This document shows positions 20,301-28,538 of a stretch of 64,000 nucleotides of DNA, one piece after another (position 1 is the stretch's first letter; each line of letters begins with the position of its first letter). Origin of the DNA: Ferrovibrio sp046297895 (GTDB lineage Bacteria > Pseudomonadota > Alphaproteobacteria > Ferrovibrionales > Ferrovibrionaceae); contig NZ_JBKBHC010000009.1 of NCBI RefSeq assembly GCF_046297895.1, positions 182,099 to 246,098 on the forward strand, given 5' to 3'. Below the pieces are notes generated by a model, which searched no databases, was not told the origin of the DNA, and saw nothing but the letters and a program-made list of their open reading frames with translations. The position numbers and the translations under genes were made by a program.

Positions 20301-23300
20301 GCGCCGGCGAAGCTGAGCTTTATGTCGCGTGTCGTGCCTGTACCGGTCAGCGATGCGTTCAGGGCGAGATTGTTCAGATGCAGCCAGGTCAGGCCGAAGG
20401 GACCGTCCCAGCCGCCCTGCACCTTGCCGGCAAAGGCCACGTCGGTATTGCCGCCCGAACGCGTGAAACTGAAGCTGCCCGGTGCCTGCAGGCTGTTCTT
20501 GCCCTCGGCAAAGACCATGGTCGTATCGATCGACAGGCTGAAGCCGCCCTGGCCGCTGATCTTGACCTTGGGCGACTGGAAGCCGGATTTATCCGGCAGG
20601 CCCGGAATCGTGATGCTGGGCAGCGTACCACTCAGATTCAGAGACGAAGCCCAGCTGGCCGCCGCGGAAGCCGCGCCGCCGGCCGAGCTGGAACCGGTGC
20701 GGCCCGAGGCCAGCACGCGCGGATCGACGCTGCCGACAATCGGAACTTCCTTGGAAATGCCCAGCGCGCCAAACGCCTGCCCCAGGCTGGAACTTGCCTT
20801 GATATCCATCTGGGCGAAGATATTGGCGCCGGTGCCGAGCGTGACGGCATCGCCGGCCACAGCCTTGGCCTTCGCCGATACGATGGCCGGCAGATTGGCA
20901 GTCTGCATCGCGCCTGTTACGCCGCCCTGCGGCACGATCACCAGCGCCATGTCGCTGAAGCCCACATCGCTCAGCAGCGTGCTGGACGCGCCCGGAATGC
21001 TTTCGCCCAGGTTGAGGTTCGACAGCGCCAGGGCCACGTGCACCTTGCTCTGCGGTCCGGGGCGGTAGAACAGGATATCCACCTCCTCGGTCTTGTAGGT
21101 CATCACCGCGCCGACCTGCGACCGCGTCAGCTTGACCTGCTTGATGGCAAAATCGTCCAGGCCGGGGATCGAGTTGCCACTGCCGATCAGCCCGGCCACG
21201 GTGAGGTCGTCGGTGATCGTGACCGTATAATCCGGCGCGCCGTTGCCGGCATCCTTCACCAATTCGGCGGTCACGTTCACCGCCTTGCCCTGCAGGGTCG
21301 CCTTGGCATTGGCATCCAGCGACCAGCCTTCGGCATTCTTTTTGGCAGTAAAATCGCCGCCATTCAGCGCGAAGCCGGGGAAATCCACCATGCCGCCCGA
21401 GGTGAAGGCGGCGGTGATGGTCTCATCCCAGGCCGTGCCCTGACGCGCCATCGCCAGCTTGAAGCCGTTGAGCTGGAAGCCATCCGCCCGCGGCAGCGCC
21501 GAGAGCGGCGGAAGATCCGACATCTTCAGGCCGCCGGTGAAATCCAGGTTCGCCGCGCTGACCTGTGCGTTGGCCATCTGCAGGTCGATGGCCAGCTTCA
21601 GCGGAGCACTCTTGCCAAGGCTGGCCTGGCCGGCGAAATCGAGTTTCAGCGCGCGGTTCGTGCCGCTGCCGGTCATGTTGCCGTTCAGACTCAGATTGGT
21701 GATATGCAACCAGGACTGGCCGAACGGGGCCGACCAGCCATCTGGCACCGTCGCCGCAAACGCCACCGCCGTGTTGCCGCCACTGCGCGTGAAGCTGAAA
21801 CTGCCTGGTGCGCGCAGGGTGCTGGATTCCTCGACGAAGACAAAGGTGGTGTCGATGGAAACGGCAAGACCGCCCTTGCCGCTGATATTGATCTTCGACT
21901 GCTGGAACCCCGAACCGGACGTCAGGCCTGGCACCTTCAGATCGGGCAGCGCACCGCCGAAGCTGAGCGAGGAAACCCAGTTCGACGCCGCGTTGGCGCC
22001 GCCGCTGACCGGAGCCGCCCCCTGGCTGCGGCCCGAGGCCAGCATGCGCGGATCGACATTGCCGACGATCGGGATGCCCTTCGAGATGCCGAGCGTGCCG
22101 AAGGCGTCGGCCAGGCCGGAACCCGCCTTCACGTCGAGTTCGGCGAAGATGTTGGCGCCGGTGCCTAGCGTGACGGTAGAGCCGGCCAGCGCGGCCGCCT
22201 TGGCCGACACGATGGCGGGCAGGCTGCTGGTCGGCATCGCGCCGGTGGTGCCGCCCTGCGGCACGATCACCAGCGCCAGGTTGCTGAAGCTGATATCGTC
22301 CAGCGGCGTGCTGGAAGCACCGGGAATATTGTCGCCCAGATTGAAGTTCGACAGGGCTAGCGCGACATGCACCTTCTTCTGAGGATCGGGGCGGTAGAAC
22401 AGGACATCCACCTCCTCCGTCTTGTAGGTCATGCGTGCCGCCACCTGGGCGCGCGACAGCTTGACTTGCTTGATGGCGAATTCGTTCAGGCCCGGAATCG
22501 CGTTCGCGGTGCCGAGCAGGTTCGCCACCGTCAGATCGTCGGTGACGGTGACTGTGTAATCTGGCGCGGCACCGCCGGCATCCTTCGTCAGTTCCGCCGT
22601 CACGTTCACCGCCTTGCCGTTCAGCGTGGCCGTGGCGCTCGCATCCAGCGACCAGCCGTCGGGCGCCTTCTTGGCGGTGAAATTGCCGCCATTCAGCGCG
22701 AAGCCGGGGAAATCCACCATGCCGCCGGCCTTGAAAGCTGCCGTGATGGTCTCGTCCCAGGCCGTGCCCTGGCGGGCGGCGGTCAGCTTGAATCCGTCGA
22801 GCTGGAATCCGTCAGCGCGCGGCAGCGAAGCCAGCGCCGGCAGGTCCGACATCTTCAGGCCGCCGGTGAAAGTAAGGTCGCCGCTGTTGAGCTGGCCGTT
22901 GGCGGCATCCACCGCGATGGCCAGCTTCAGATTCGTCGCCTTGCCCAGATCGGCCGTGCCGTTGAAATCGAGCTTGGCGCCGCGGCTGCCGCCCGTGGAG
23001 GTGATCCCCGCCGTCAGGGTCAGGTCGTCGACATGCAGCCAGCTCAGGCCGAATGGCGACTGCCAGCCGCCGGCCACCCCACCGGCGAAATTGATCGCCA
23101 TGTTTCCGCCGCTGCCCGAGAAGCTGATGCTGCCCGGCGCCGTAAGGGCCGGCTTGCCGCCGCCTTCGGAGAAGGACAGCGTGCCGGCGAAGCTGGCGAA
23201 CAGCCCCGTGGCGCTGGTGCCTGGGGCAGGATTCGGATTCTGGCCCGAAATGCGGAACACCATGTCGGAGAAACCCGAGCCGGCCGGCAGACCGGGCAGG

Positions 23301-26300
23301 CTGATCGCACCCACAGGCGCCTGCAGATCCAGGTTGGCCAGCGCCGCACGCGCCGCCGCCGCACCCTGGCCTGCGGCCTGACCGGCATTCTGCCCCGCAC
23401 GACCGGCCGACTGATAGGCCGCAGCGATCATGCTGGGATCGACCGTGCCCTTGATGGGGATCACGTTCGGCACCGACAGCGTGTCGAATACCTGCTTGGC
23501 CGGACCGGCACCCGAGACATCGAGCTGCGCCAGGATCGTCACGCCGTCCTTGATGTCGAGCGAACCACCGGCCACATCGGTCACGGCCTTCGCCAGGGCG
23601 GTGGGCAAAGCCGAAGCCGGCACGCCCGACTGCGCCGCACCCTTTTTGGCCACCAGCACCGACACATCCTTCAGCACCGCGCCTTGGAAGGCAGCGCCGA
23701 TGCCGGGAATCGTCTTGGCCAGGTCGAGCGTGCCGGCGGTGACCGACAGGTAGCGATGGCCGGCCGCACCGGTCTTGAACAGGGCGATGTCAAGCGGCTC
23801 CTGCCCAAGCGACAGCTTGGCATCCAGCTTGTCGCCCGTGATGGCGATCTGCTGCACCGCCAGCGTGTCCAGCGCGGTCGCATAGGAACCGGCCAGGTCG
23901 GAAAGTCGGATATTGCCGGTCAGCGTGGCTGCGTATTCCTTGGCGGCTACCGCGCTGTCAAACCGCGCGTCGATCTGCACCGGCTTGGCATTCAGGCTGC
24001 CCGAACCGGTCAGTGCGATAGCCCAGTCGCTGCCCTTCTCGGTAGCGGTGAAACTGCCGGTCGAGAATTTCAGGCCCTCGAAAGAAAAGATATCAGCGGT
24101 ATCGACGGCACCGCTCAGGCTGAGATTGCGGTCATTGCCCAGGCCGGCAATCTTGATGTCGAGATTTTTCAGCGCGACCTTGGACACCACCGGCAGGGCC
24201 GAAATCGGCGGCAGGTCCTTCAGGGCCAGGCGGTTGGCCAGCTTGAATTCGGCGCCCCCGATCCGGCCATTGGCAACGGCTAGGTTGATCGCCAGCGGGA
24301 TATTCTTGCTGCTGCCTAGATCGGTCACGCCATTCATGGCAAAGCTGAATGCCTGCCCACCCTGCGCTGTGGCCGCGAGCGCGATATTGGCCTGCAGACT
24401 GCGGATCTGCAGCCAGTTCAGCCCGAACGCCGCCGGCCAGCCGGTGGTGTTGGCACCGGCGAATTGCAGGTCGGGGACGCGGCTGCCCTGCCGCTGGGCG
24501 AAGGTCAACTCTCCGGGAAAGCTCACCCGGCTGCCGGCGATGCTGAGATCGAATTCGCTGGCGATCGCCACCTTGATGCCGCTGCTGGCGGGCGCAGCAG
24601 CCGTACCGGCCGGCGCTGCACCGGCCGAGGCAGGCGTGGCAGTGGCTGCAGTAGCGGTGGCAGTGGCAGCCGTGGCCGCCGGCTGGCCGCGCGTAATACG
24701 CAGGGTGGGCAGCTTGAACAGGCCTTCCTGCGGCATGCCGGGCAGATTCAGCGCCGGCAACGGCACGCTCAGGTCGATTTTGGCCAGGTCGCTTCCGCCA
24801 CTGACCCGTGCCTGGCTGCCGCGCGCATGTGACAGCAGATCGGCCAGGATACGCGGGTCGATGGCGCCTTTCAGCGGCAGCGGCTTGTCGAGACCGATCT
24901 GCGCCAGCGTGCCGGCGGCGGCCGACTTGGTCGGATCCAGCGTGGCGAACACGTTCAGGCCCGGCTGCAGGCGCATGCTGTTGCGGATGCCCACCTGTTC
25001 CAGGGCACGCACCAGTTCGGCTGGCAGGCCAGCCAGCGAAAATTCGCGCGCCTCGCGACCCGGTTCGACCAGCAGGATCGGATTGACGATATCGAGGTTG
25101 TTCAGGAACGACGTCGCCGCACCGGGGATCGCCTCGGCCAGGTTCAGTTCGTCGGCCTTGATGACGGCAACCATCGCGCCGCTGCTATCGGGATGCAGGG
25201 CCAGGGTGTAGGTGTGGGTTTTGCTGGCTAGGCTGGCAGAGACCTGCTTGCCGCCGAACGTCACGTTCTGCAACGTCAATCCGGACAGGCCGGGCACCTT
25301 GTCCAGCGCGGGCACCAGATCGGCCAGGGTGAGACCAGAACTGACGCTGGCCTGAAAATCGCCGCTGCCATCCTGGGCCGCCGCATATGCCAGCGTGGCA
25401 TTCAGCGTCTTGCCATTCAGGCTGCCATTGCCAGCAAGACTGAGGGCCCAGCCATTCCCGGAGTTGTCGGCGCCGAGCGTCAGATTCGACACCGTCAGGC
25501 CCGAGAAGGCGATCGAGGCATTGCCCTGCACCTGGCCATCGATGCGCCCCACCATGGCCTTGTTGCGCAGGCGTCCCTGCACGGTCATTGCGACCGGCAG
25601 GGTCTGTCCCAGCATGCTCATCTGGGCATTGGCTGCGGCCTTGAGGACGAGACCATTGCTGTCACTGGCGAGTTGTAGCACCGCCTGGCCCGGAAGTGTC
25701 ATCGCATCGCCGGGCACGCCATTCAGGGCCATCTGCCCGATCGCCGCCGTCAGGTTGAAGCCGGCAGTCGACGCGTTGGCGGCCGGACTGGTCGCTGCGC
25801 GACCGAACTGGCCGGTGAAGACCGCATCCGGCACCATGCCAGTGAAGCCGATGACCGAAGCATTCAGGCCAAGCTGCTGCTGCAGGAAGCTGCCGGCAGC
25901 GGAACCGGAGAAATCGGTTTCCAGATAGGCATTCACGCCCCTGGCGATAGCCAAGCTGTCGGGCAGTCCGCCGGGCGTGGCTTGCCGCAGGGCATTGCGC
26001 ACCGGCGAAGGCAGGTCGGCAACGCGAAGGCTGGCCGGGGCATCGGCATAGACGAACGTGGCCTGCGAAAGCTTCACGCCCTGCAGCAGGGCGGCACCGG
26101 GCAGGGCGAAGCTGCCGCCGCTGACCGACAGGGCATAGGCATAGCCGCTTTTTGATGCGGCATTGGGAAATGCCACCACGCTGGGGGCATTGCCGTCGAG
26201 CGTCAGGATCACGGCGCCGTCGGATTCCTGGGCCGCCACAACCTTGCGGCCGGCGAAGGGCGCCAGAGTGGCCAGGCGGGAGGAGAACTGCCGCGCCAGA

Positions 26301-26383
26301 TCGGAACTGGACTGCGCCCAGCTTTCCCCGGCGAAACCATGCGCCAGCACAAGCGTGGCAAACGCTGCTGCAATTTTCTTCAT
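14327..26383 (-). CDS. Giant secreted repeat protein with coiled coil, ricin-type, tectonin and DM9-like domains
   Basis: A 4018-residue protein. The start is the ATG at 26383 behind AGGGGG; an in-frame extension to 26512 lacks support. A Sec signal peptide (M-K-K-I-A-A-A-F) ends at S-W-A-Q near residue 24. Residues about 60-2400 consist of five related units of 440-470 residues, recognisable by recurring V-D-P-R, P-G-L-P-x2-x-G-F and S-F-T-R-S-G-G-N motifs, with a degenerate sixth unit to about 2700. An Ala/Thr low-complexity stretch lies near 590. A charged coiled coil spans about 3015-3185. Two ricin-type beta-trefoil-like segments occupy about 3340-3635, with repeated S-G-L-C and Q-R-W or M-H-W motifs. 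About five tectonin-like blades (G-A-D-G-x-V/A-W) cover 3655-3870. The last 120 residues resemble DM9/DUF3421 (C-A-I-P, F-E-V-L, C-R). The core repeat is not a family I recognise. An extracellular adhesin or lectin is the likely role. Confidence 0.9.
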   Translation of the reverse strand: MKKIAAAFATLVLAHGFAGESWAQSSSDLARQFSSRLATLAPFAGRKVVAAQESDGAVILTLDGNAPSVVAFPNAASKSGYAYALSVSGGSFALPGAALLQGVKLSQATFVYADAPASLRVADLPSPVRNALRQATPGGLPDSLAIARGVNAYLETDFSGSAAGSFLQQQLGLNASVIGFTGMVPDAVFTGQFGRAATSPAANASTAGFNLTAAIGQMALNGVPGDAMTLPGQAVLQLASDSNGLVLKAAANAQMSMLGQTLPVAMTVQGRLRNKAMVGRIDGQVQGNASIAFSGLTVSNLTLGADNSGNGWALSLAGNGSLNGKTLNATLAYAAAQDGSGDFQASVSSGLTLADLVPALDKVPGLSGLTLQNVTFGGKQVSASLASKTHTYTLALHPDSSGAMVAVIKADELNLAEAIPGAATSFLNNLDIVNPILLVEPGREAREFSLAGLPAELVRALEQVGIRNSMRLQPGLNVFATLDPTKSAAAGTLAQIGLDKPLPLKGAIDPRILADLLSHARGSQARVSGGSDLAKIDLSVPLPALNLPGMPQEGLFKLPTLRITRGQPAATAATATATAATATPASAGAAPAGTAAAPASSGIKVAIASEFDLSIAGSRVSFPGELTFAQRQGSRVPDLQFAGANTTGWPAAFGLNWLQIRSLQANIALAATAQGGQAFSFAMNGVTDLGSSKNIPLAINLAVANGRIGGAEFKLANRLALKDLPPISALPVVSKVALKNLDIKIAGLGNDRNLSLSGAVDTADIFSFEGLKFSTGSFTATEKGSDWAIALTGSGSLNAKPVQIDARFDSAVAAKEYAATLTGNIRLSDLAGSYATALDTLAVQQIAITGDKLDAKLSLGQEPLDIALFKTGAAGHRYLSVTAGTLDLAKTIPGIGAAFQGAVLKDVSVLVAKKGAAQSGVPASALPTALAKAVTDVAGGSLDIKDGVTILAQLDVSGAGPAKQVFDTLSVPNVIPIKGTVDPSMIAAAYQSAGRAGQNAGQAAGQGAAAARAALANLDLQAPVGAISLPGLPAGSGFSDMVFRISGQNPNPAPGTSATGLFASFAGTLSFSEGGGKPALTAPGSISFSGSGGNMAINFAGGVAGGWQSPFGLSWLHVDDLTLTAGITSTGGSRGAKLDFNGTADLGKATNLKLAIAVDAANGQLNSGDLTFTGGLKMSDLPALASLPRADGFQLDGFKLTAARQGTAWDETITAAFKAGGMVDFPGFALNGGNFTAKKAPDGWSLDASATATLNGKAVNVTAELTKDAGGAAPDYTVTVTDDLTVANLLGTANAIPGLNEFAIKQVKLSRAQVAARMTYKTEEVDVLFYRPDPQKKVHVALALSNFNLGDNIPGASSTPLDDISFSNLALVIVPQGGTTGAMPTSSLPAIVSAKAAALAGSTVTLGTGANIFAELDVKAGSGLADAFGTLGISKGIPIVGNVDPRMLASGRSQGAAPVSGGANAASNWVSSLSFGGALPDLKVPGLTSGSGFQQSKINISGKGGLAVSIDTTFVFVEESSTLRAPGSFSFTRSGGNTAVAFAATVPDGWSAPFGQSWLHITNLSLNGNMTGSGTNRALKLDFAGQASLGKSAPLKLAIDLQMANAQVSAANLDFTGGLKMSDLPPLSALPRADGFQLNGFKLAMARQGTAWDETITAAFTSGGMVDFPGFALNGGDFTAKKNAEGWSLDANAKATLQGKAVNVTAELVKDAGNGAPDYTVTITDDLTVAGLIGSGNSIPGLDDFAIKQVKLTRSQVGAVMTYKTEEVDILFYRPGPQSKVHVALALSNLNLGESIPGASSTLLSDVGFSDMALVIVPQGGVTGAMQTANLPAIVSAKAKAVAGDAVTLGTGANIFAQMDIKASSSLGQAFGALGISKEVPIVGSVDPRVLASGRTGSSSAGGAASAAASWASSLNLSGTLPSITIPGLPDKSGFQSPKVKISGQGGFSLSIDTTMVFAEGKNSLQAPGSFSFTRSGGNTDVAFAGKVQGGWDGPFGLTWLHLNNLALNASLTGTGTTRDIKLSFAGAATGLGKAPLQVAAALEVQNRQLSNASLDFTGALTMADLPALKALPRASGFEMDGFKLAAKNQGGNWEPTITAAFKSAKMVDFPGFTLNGGSFTAAKTAADWSFDAKANATLQNKPVSVTAELVKNAGDGTPDYTVTITDALTISQLLGAGNSIPGLDDFSITEVKLTRLQVGAKMKYKTEEVDILVYHPDPQKKAHIALALSNFNLGDSIPGASGTPLTDISFADMALVVVPKDGVVGAVKSTALPAIVADKVKAVAGETVTLTSGANIFSMFEAKSGSSLGDVMGSLGISKSIPITGAVDPRFLSASGSGGGSGGGSGASSWLSSLNLTGSLPNITIPGIPDGIGFHTPKLSISSKNNQPTISIPTTFGFKVGSANLSLPGEFDFTKHTAGSEISFKGSGGDWHAPLDIPWLSLTGLAVDFDLKSATGGSRELALSLSGNVGLGKKTALPADVAFTIDGGKLSSGEVRIASQIDLSDIPVLKGIPYASKFGLKDLVISTAGIGAGAILDGKVFNTALINAPSPNGTSGWTMILERDGKTLGDLIPFDKTGILKKMPLTHSLFMLSENGLQLNPAGLPDFARPLLKPILDIHPGATTVTDGLTLAAVFDPSASDDAKKAFGKLGLGSATFIMGELGGIFGGTPLVKIEAFLPKFGKPGGLPKFMHWPESIQPAFFVTLTEEAVEVGIEVDMQVKAGDDQLVFATKVEMEVNEADVTFDIEGEMDGKWEKPFSIKALTLANVALKAGVSPDGSVKLGFKGTTTIGPETIQMAADIEPDPELLGVPKSIAFAGAITSLGVVEIAELIEAIAGKNDKFKADNIPGFELHNVKLAFATPGAEDPDLGIINAGFAAQGSLSFMDHNLGNALLSISETAGLAMKGAIADMDLGPLKLQNNNIDVAIGPTSDPYFKVNGNVDFLGLKESVAVQFVIPAKVMFEMDSDFGLLGKGKLLVEGVGYDVRTGKASNPDFLINGEIQHSDFAGWLEKTVKGQVDAVLADVKAAFQAAEQAVKDAQAKVDGLDATVQKERAIVRAERNRAENAINAAEARVNELQGDADDARSHRNHCHWYQLACKAKYEAEYLAYEAAKTVADGVLDAARKAVDTIPVDLDPRVAGPLAAEEVALAALKAAQLAIEGVERLDDFAQRIVDSAINGLQGAKPIVINDVAFSGSLSGSIKNDEPWLLNMDYAIFSQPIKGSFVFKLKDPAYDAKELGYVGLQIVNFVVNTGLKDIPGPIADKFRESVATLMNDLNTSNQAEMAKHQKEFAAVNQRQADLQKAMEARDDEVTKTLQSSIKSSLDVAPPSFRLESTMLEVGHSGLCLTAAGNAVLQQPCNEGDPAQRWTTEPLDAGYAFIRSGPLCLIPSGALGNLNVPLIINACQRTDQNMHWRVVSHDPQFYNLANRKTQKCVHFPDPSAAPGKSASQWAPCDGSDAQAFLPLKQAKPVFHGNVPLASQRSGLCVGAYDFSRQAHPFLSVNTKYNPVFAIACDVATDSAAAPWAAGMKLNYVETTVDGSDFVKITDHSGNCLLPLEQRAGSLLVSRPCDHSNDMFWQKLPAAGGMQLRNLNSKLCFDIVPNPVNRNQWMAAQTMCSGTSNQILGFALPPPPAQWAATDASQAAPPPKPVVWRGEIGRAIDIGVGANGSVWMVGTDRNLYQWQGGRWAAPAMAVKTAATVDVGPNGEVWFVTADGDVLSGNGRGNWQKRPGKAFDVGIGADGEVWIAGRDKKLYRWGGSAWQAVAAPADAVTVDVGPGGEILFASAEKQVYAGNGKQWRQLPGTAIDVSFGADGTAWMIDDKFQVNRWNGQAWALEPSAGSNALRISGGPADNPWIVATNNHIFADTGVRPPSRLAAYNAAEGAPAGQTDATFLCRVSAPASGPAAAAGLNAESWIGQIDRLGDCAIPGDDGRVQRVKNFEVLKSVAKPKWAGFGGPSAPFDAIHAARKGLDLRYACRTVVQNQVRLGSASGGVCRFAQGESVATATSFEYLLSE
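19395..23445 (-). repeat. Three tandem coding repeats of about 1.33-1.39 kb
   Basis: Within the giant gene, units with phase points at about 23440, 22053, 20725 and 19397 repeat at DNA level. One marker is the string around ATCCACCTCCTC, which recurs near 19750, 21075 and 22404 with the flanking bases largely unchanged. More diverged copies continue to about 24850. Low divergence suggests recent duplication or gene conversion, and unit number may vary between strains by recombination. Confidence 0.8.
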
Positions 26384-26544
26384 TATTTCCCCCTGCCCCT
26401 CAAGCGACCACAATCTGCGCGGGTCGCTTATAGTCCGTATAGGTGGCAATAATTGCGACGGCTTGCGCAATACTTTTCTGAACTTCCGCCCCGTTTGTCG
26501 GGGGCGCCGCAACGATGCCGTGCTTAGAAAATCAGATTATCCAT

Positions 26545-26561
26545 AGAAATCAAACGATTAA
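26545..26561 (-). promoter_or_regulatory. AT-rich motif upstream of the giant gene
   Basis: The 286-bp gap between the giant gene and the glycan cluster holds no gene. Its centre (26524-26577) is strongly AT-rich. It contains GAAATCAAACGATTA (plus-strand reading), which matches at 14 of 15 positions the sequence at 41756-41770 upstream of the glycan operon. Both lie about 150-165 bases before a minus-strand start codon. This is a candidate promoter element or shared regulator site. The identity of any binding protein is unknown. Confidence 0.4.
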
Positions 26562-26669
26562 ATTAATTTAATACTTCCTTGATGCCGCCTTCACGTGGTG
26601 GCCTGCATATCTGATCGTGGCGACAACCGGGTCTGACAGTCCGATGCAGGCCCGGATGGGCCACAGCCC

Positions 26670-28538
26670 TTATCCCGAAATGAGAGGGGGAGGCCGGTCG
26701 ACCACCTCCTGGAACCAGAGCTCAAGATTGATCATCTGCCAGAGGAACATCATGTGGTTCTCCATCGGCTTGCCCGATGAGACGATGGCCACATGCTCGT
26801 CGAGCAGCCCCTGGACGACGGCCGGGTCGTATATGCCCCGCTGCCTGAAAGCCTGCGAGTTCACCAGATCGCGGGTCTGCACCAGCGCTTCGCCGCTGAA
26901 CCATATATGCGCCGGCGCATTCCATCCCGTCTTCTTGATCCGCGTGCGGGTCTCTTCAGGCAGGATGCCCTTCATGGCTTCACGCAGGAGTCGCTTGGTG
27001 ACGCCATCCCGGATCTTCATGCTTCCCGGCACCCGGAACATGAACTCGATCAGGCGATGGTCGAAGAACGGATCGACATGGGCCAGGTGATGCGCAGAGC
27101 AATCGCGGTCTTCCGCCCGCAGGCAGCAGGGAGCTGTCTCGCGGAAGATGTCCTGATAGGTGCGGTTCTTCAGGCTAAATGAGAAACGATGATCGAGGAT
27201 CGGCTCAAACGAAGCCAGATCGTGATATTCGCGTTTCACAGCCGGATAATATCGCGTCAGACGCTGGCGCTCGGTCTGGATGAAGCCAGCCTGCGCCGGG
27301 TCGGTCAGCTTGCCAACCAGCTCCAATGCGACCTGACGGTTCTTGCGATAGATCGGATGGTCGTGATGCAGGGCCCACTTCTCGATCTCGTGTTCCAGCT
27401 CGGCATTCCTGCCCTGCCGCAGCAGGTCGGCGAAATGGAAAATGAAGTATTCGTATTCTCCGGCATTCAGCTCGTCGCCACCCAGCCCACCAAACAGAAC
27501 GTCGTGCCTATCGGCGGCAACGCGGTCGCAGAGCAGGTAATGCGAGAGCCATGTTGCGGTAGCGACCGGTTCATCATGGGCCCGCACCATCCGCCGGACC
27601 ACATCGAACAGGTCAAAACCCTCGATATGGACCTGACGCCATTCGGCCACCTTATCGGCGACAAATCCCTTGATATCGTCGCTCTCGTCATAGGTCTTGT
27701 CGGAATACACCGATGAATAGGCATATTGGCGCTGACCCGTGACCAGCGTGGCGCAGGACAGGACGGAGGAACTGTCCATGCCGCCTGACAGCGTGAAGGC
27801 CGGCGCGTTGGATATTGCCAGGCGGCGGCGGACCGCATCCACGAGCAAATCGCGATACCGCTCGGACAGCCGTTCCTCACCCTCTTCCCATTCCGGCTGC
27901 TCTGACAGATCCCAATAGCGGCGCGCGACGCCAGCCTTGCCAGCGTTCAGCTCGATGGCATGGGCGGGGGGAACCTGGCGAATGGCCTCGAACGGGCTCT
28001 CCTCTGGGCGGTTGTCGATATAGCGATAATGTGAACCGGCGAAGACTGCGGAGAAACGCGCATTGGCCCCACCGCGCGCCCAGGCAAAGGACCGCAGCGC
28101 CTGTGGCCGCGAGGCGAAAACGAAGCCCGTGCCGCCGGTGGAATAGTAAAGCGGATGATGCCCCACGCGATCGCGGCCGATCCAGTTCTTGCCTTGCTCG
28201 GCATCGTACAGCGCAAAGGCAAAATCGCCATTGATACGCTGCAGCGCCGCTTCGCATCCATACTGCCGGTAAAGGTGGATGAGTTGCACTGCCGCGCTTT
28301 CGGCGGAACCGCCGGGCAACTCATCCGCGTTATAGAAAAATCCGTCGACCGCCGCGGACAGGCCCTGCAACTGCGCCAGCGATCCACCCTTGCCTCGCTG
28401 AACGGCAAGACCGGCGCCCTCGCCTTGCCATATATCGATATCACCTTCCGCGCAGCGCCATTGTTCAGCCAGAACTGGCCGCCATTGCGGCAGCAGCGCA
28501 CGGGCATTCGGATGCGTGATACCGGCGATGCGCGTCAC
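26670..28538 (-). CDS. Asparagine synthetase-like protein lacking the glutaminase Cys
   Basis: A 622-residue protein with the two-domain layout of AsnB. Residues 1-200 resemble the Ntn glutaminase domain (R-I-N-G-D-F-A-F-A-L-Y, then R-D-R-V-G-H-H-P-L-Y-Y). The second half is the ATP-pyrophosphatase synthetase domain with S-G-G-M-D-S-S near residue 245 and G-G-L-G-G-D-E-L near 340. The essential Cys2 is absent: the protein begins M-T-R-I instead of M-C-G-I, so glutamine hydrolysis should be lost. Such variants use free ammonia or another nucleophile, or form amide bonds as in beta-lactam synthetase and lasso cyclase relatives. It is the last gene of the glycan operon and overlaps the upstream methyltransferase by ATGA. 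Confidence 0.8.
   Translation of the reverse strand: MTRIAGITHPNARALLPQWRPVLAEQWRCAEGDIDIWQGEGAGLAVQRGKGGSLAQLQGLSAAVDGFFYNADELPGGSAESAAVQLIHLYRQYGCEAALQRINGDFAFALYDAEQGKNWIGRDRVGHHPLYYSTGGTGFVFASRPQALRSFAWARGGANARFSAVFAGSHYRYIDNRPEESPFEAIRQVPPAHAIELNAGKAGVARRYWDLSEQPEWEEGEERLSERYRDLLVDAVRRRLAISNAPAFTLSGGMDSSSVLSCATLVTGQRQYAYSSVYSDKTYDESDDIKGFVADKVAEWRQVHIEGFDLFDVVRRMVRAHDEPVATATWLSHYLLCDRVAADRHDVLFGGLGGDELNAGEYEYFIFHFADLLRQGRNAELEHEIEKWALHHDHPIYRKNRQVALELVGKLTDPAQAGFIQTERQRLTRYYPAVKREYHDLASFEPILDHRFSFSLKNRTYQDIFRETAPCCLRAEDRDCSAHHLAHVDPFFDHRLIEFMFRVPGSMKIRDGVTKRLLREAMKGILPEETRTRIKKTGWNAPAHIWFSGEALVQTRDLVNSQAFRQRGIYDPAVVQGLLDEHVAIVSSGKPMENHMMFLWQMINLELWFQEVVDRPPPLISG

Noticed and set aside
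19712..24283. Very long plus-strand open frames (818 and 638 codons) opposite the giant gene
   Set aside because: They follow the repeat period of the minus-strand gene and have Arg/His/Gln-rich composition typical of antisense frames in high-GC DNA. No start signals or domains were seen.
24590..24680. Short GC-rich repeats as a CRISPR or minisatellite
   Set aside because: They encode an Ala/Thr low-complexity linker inside the giant protein; no spacers or regular array.
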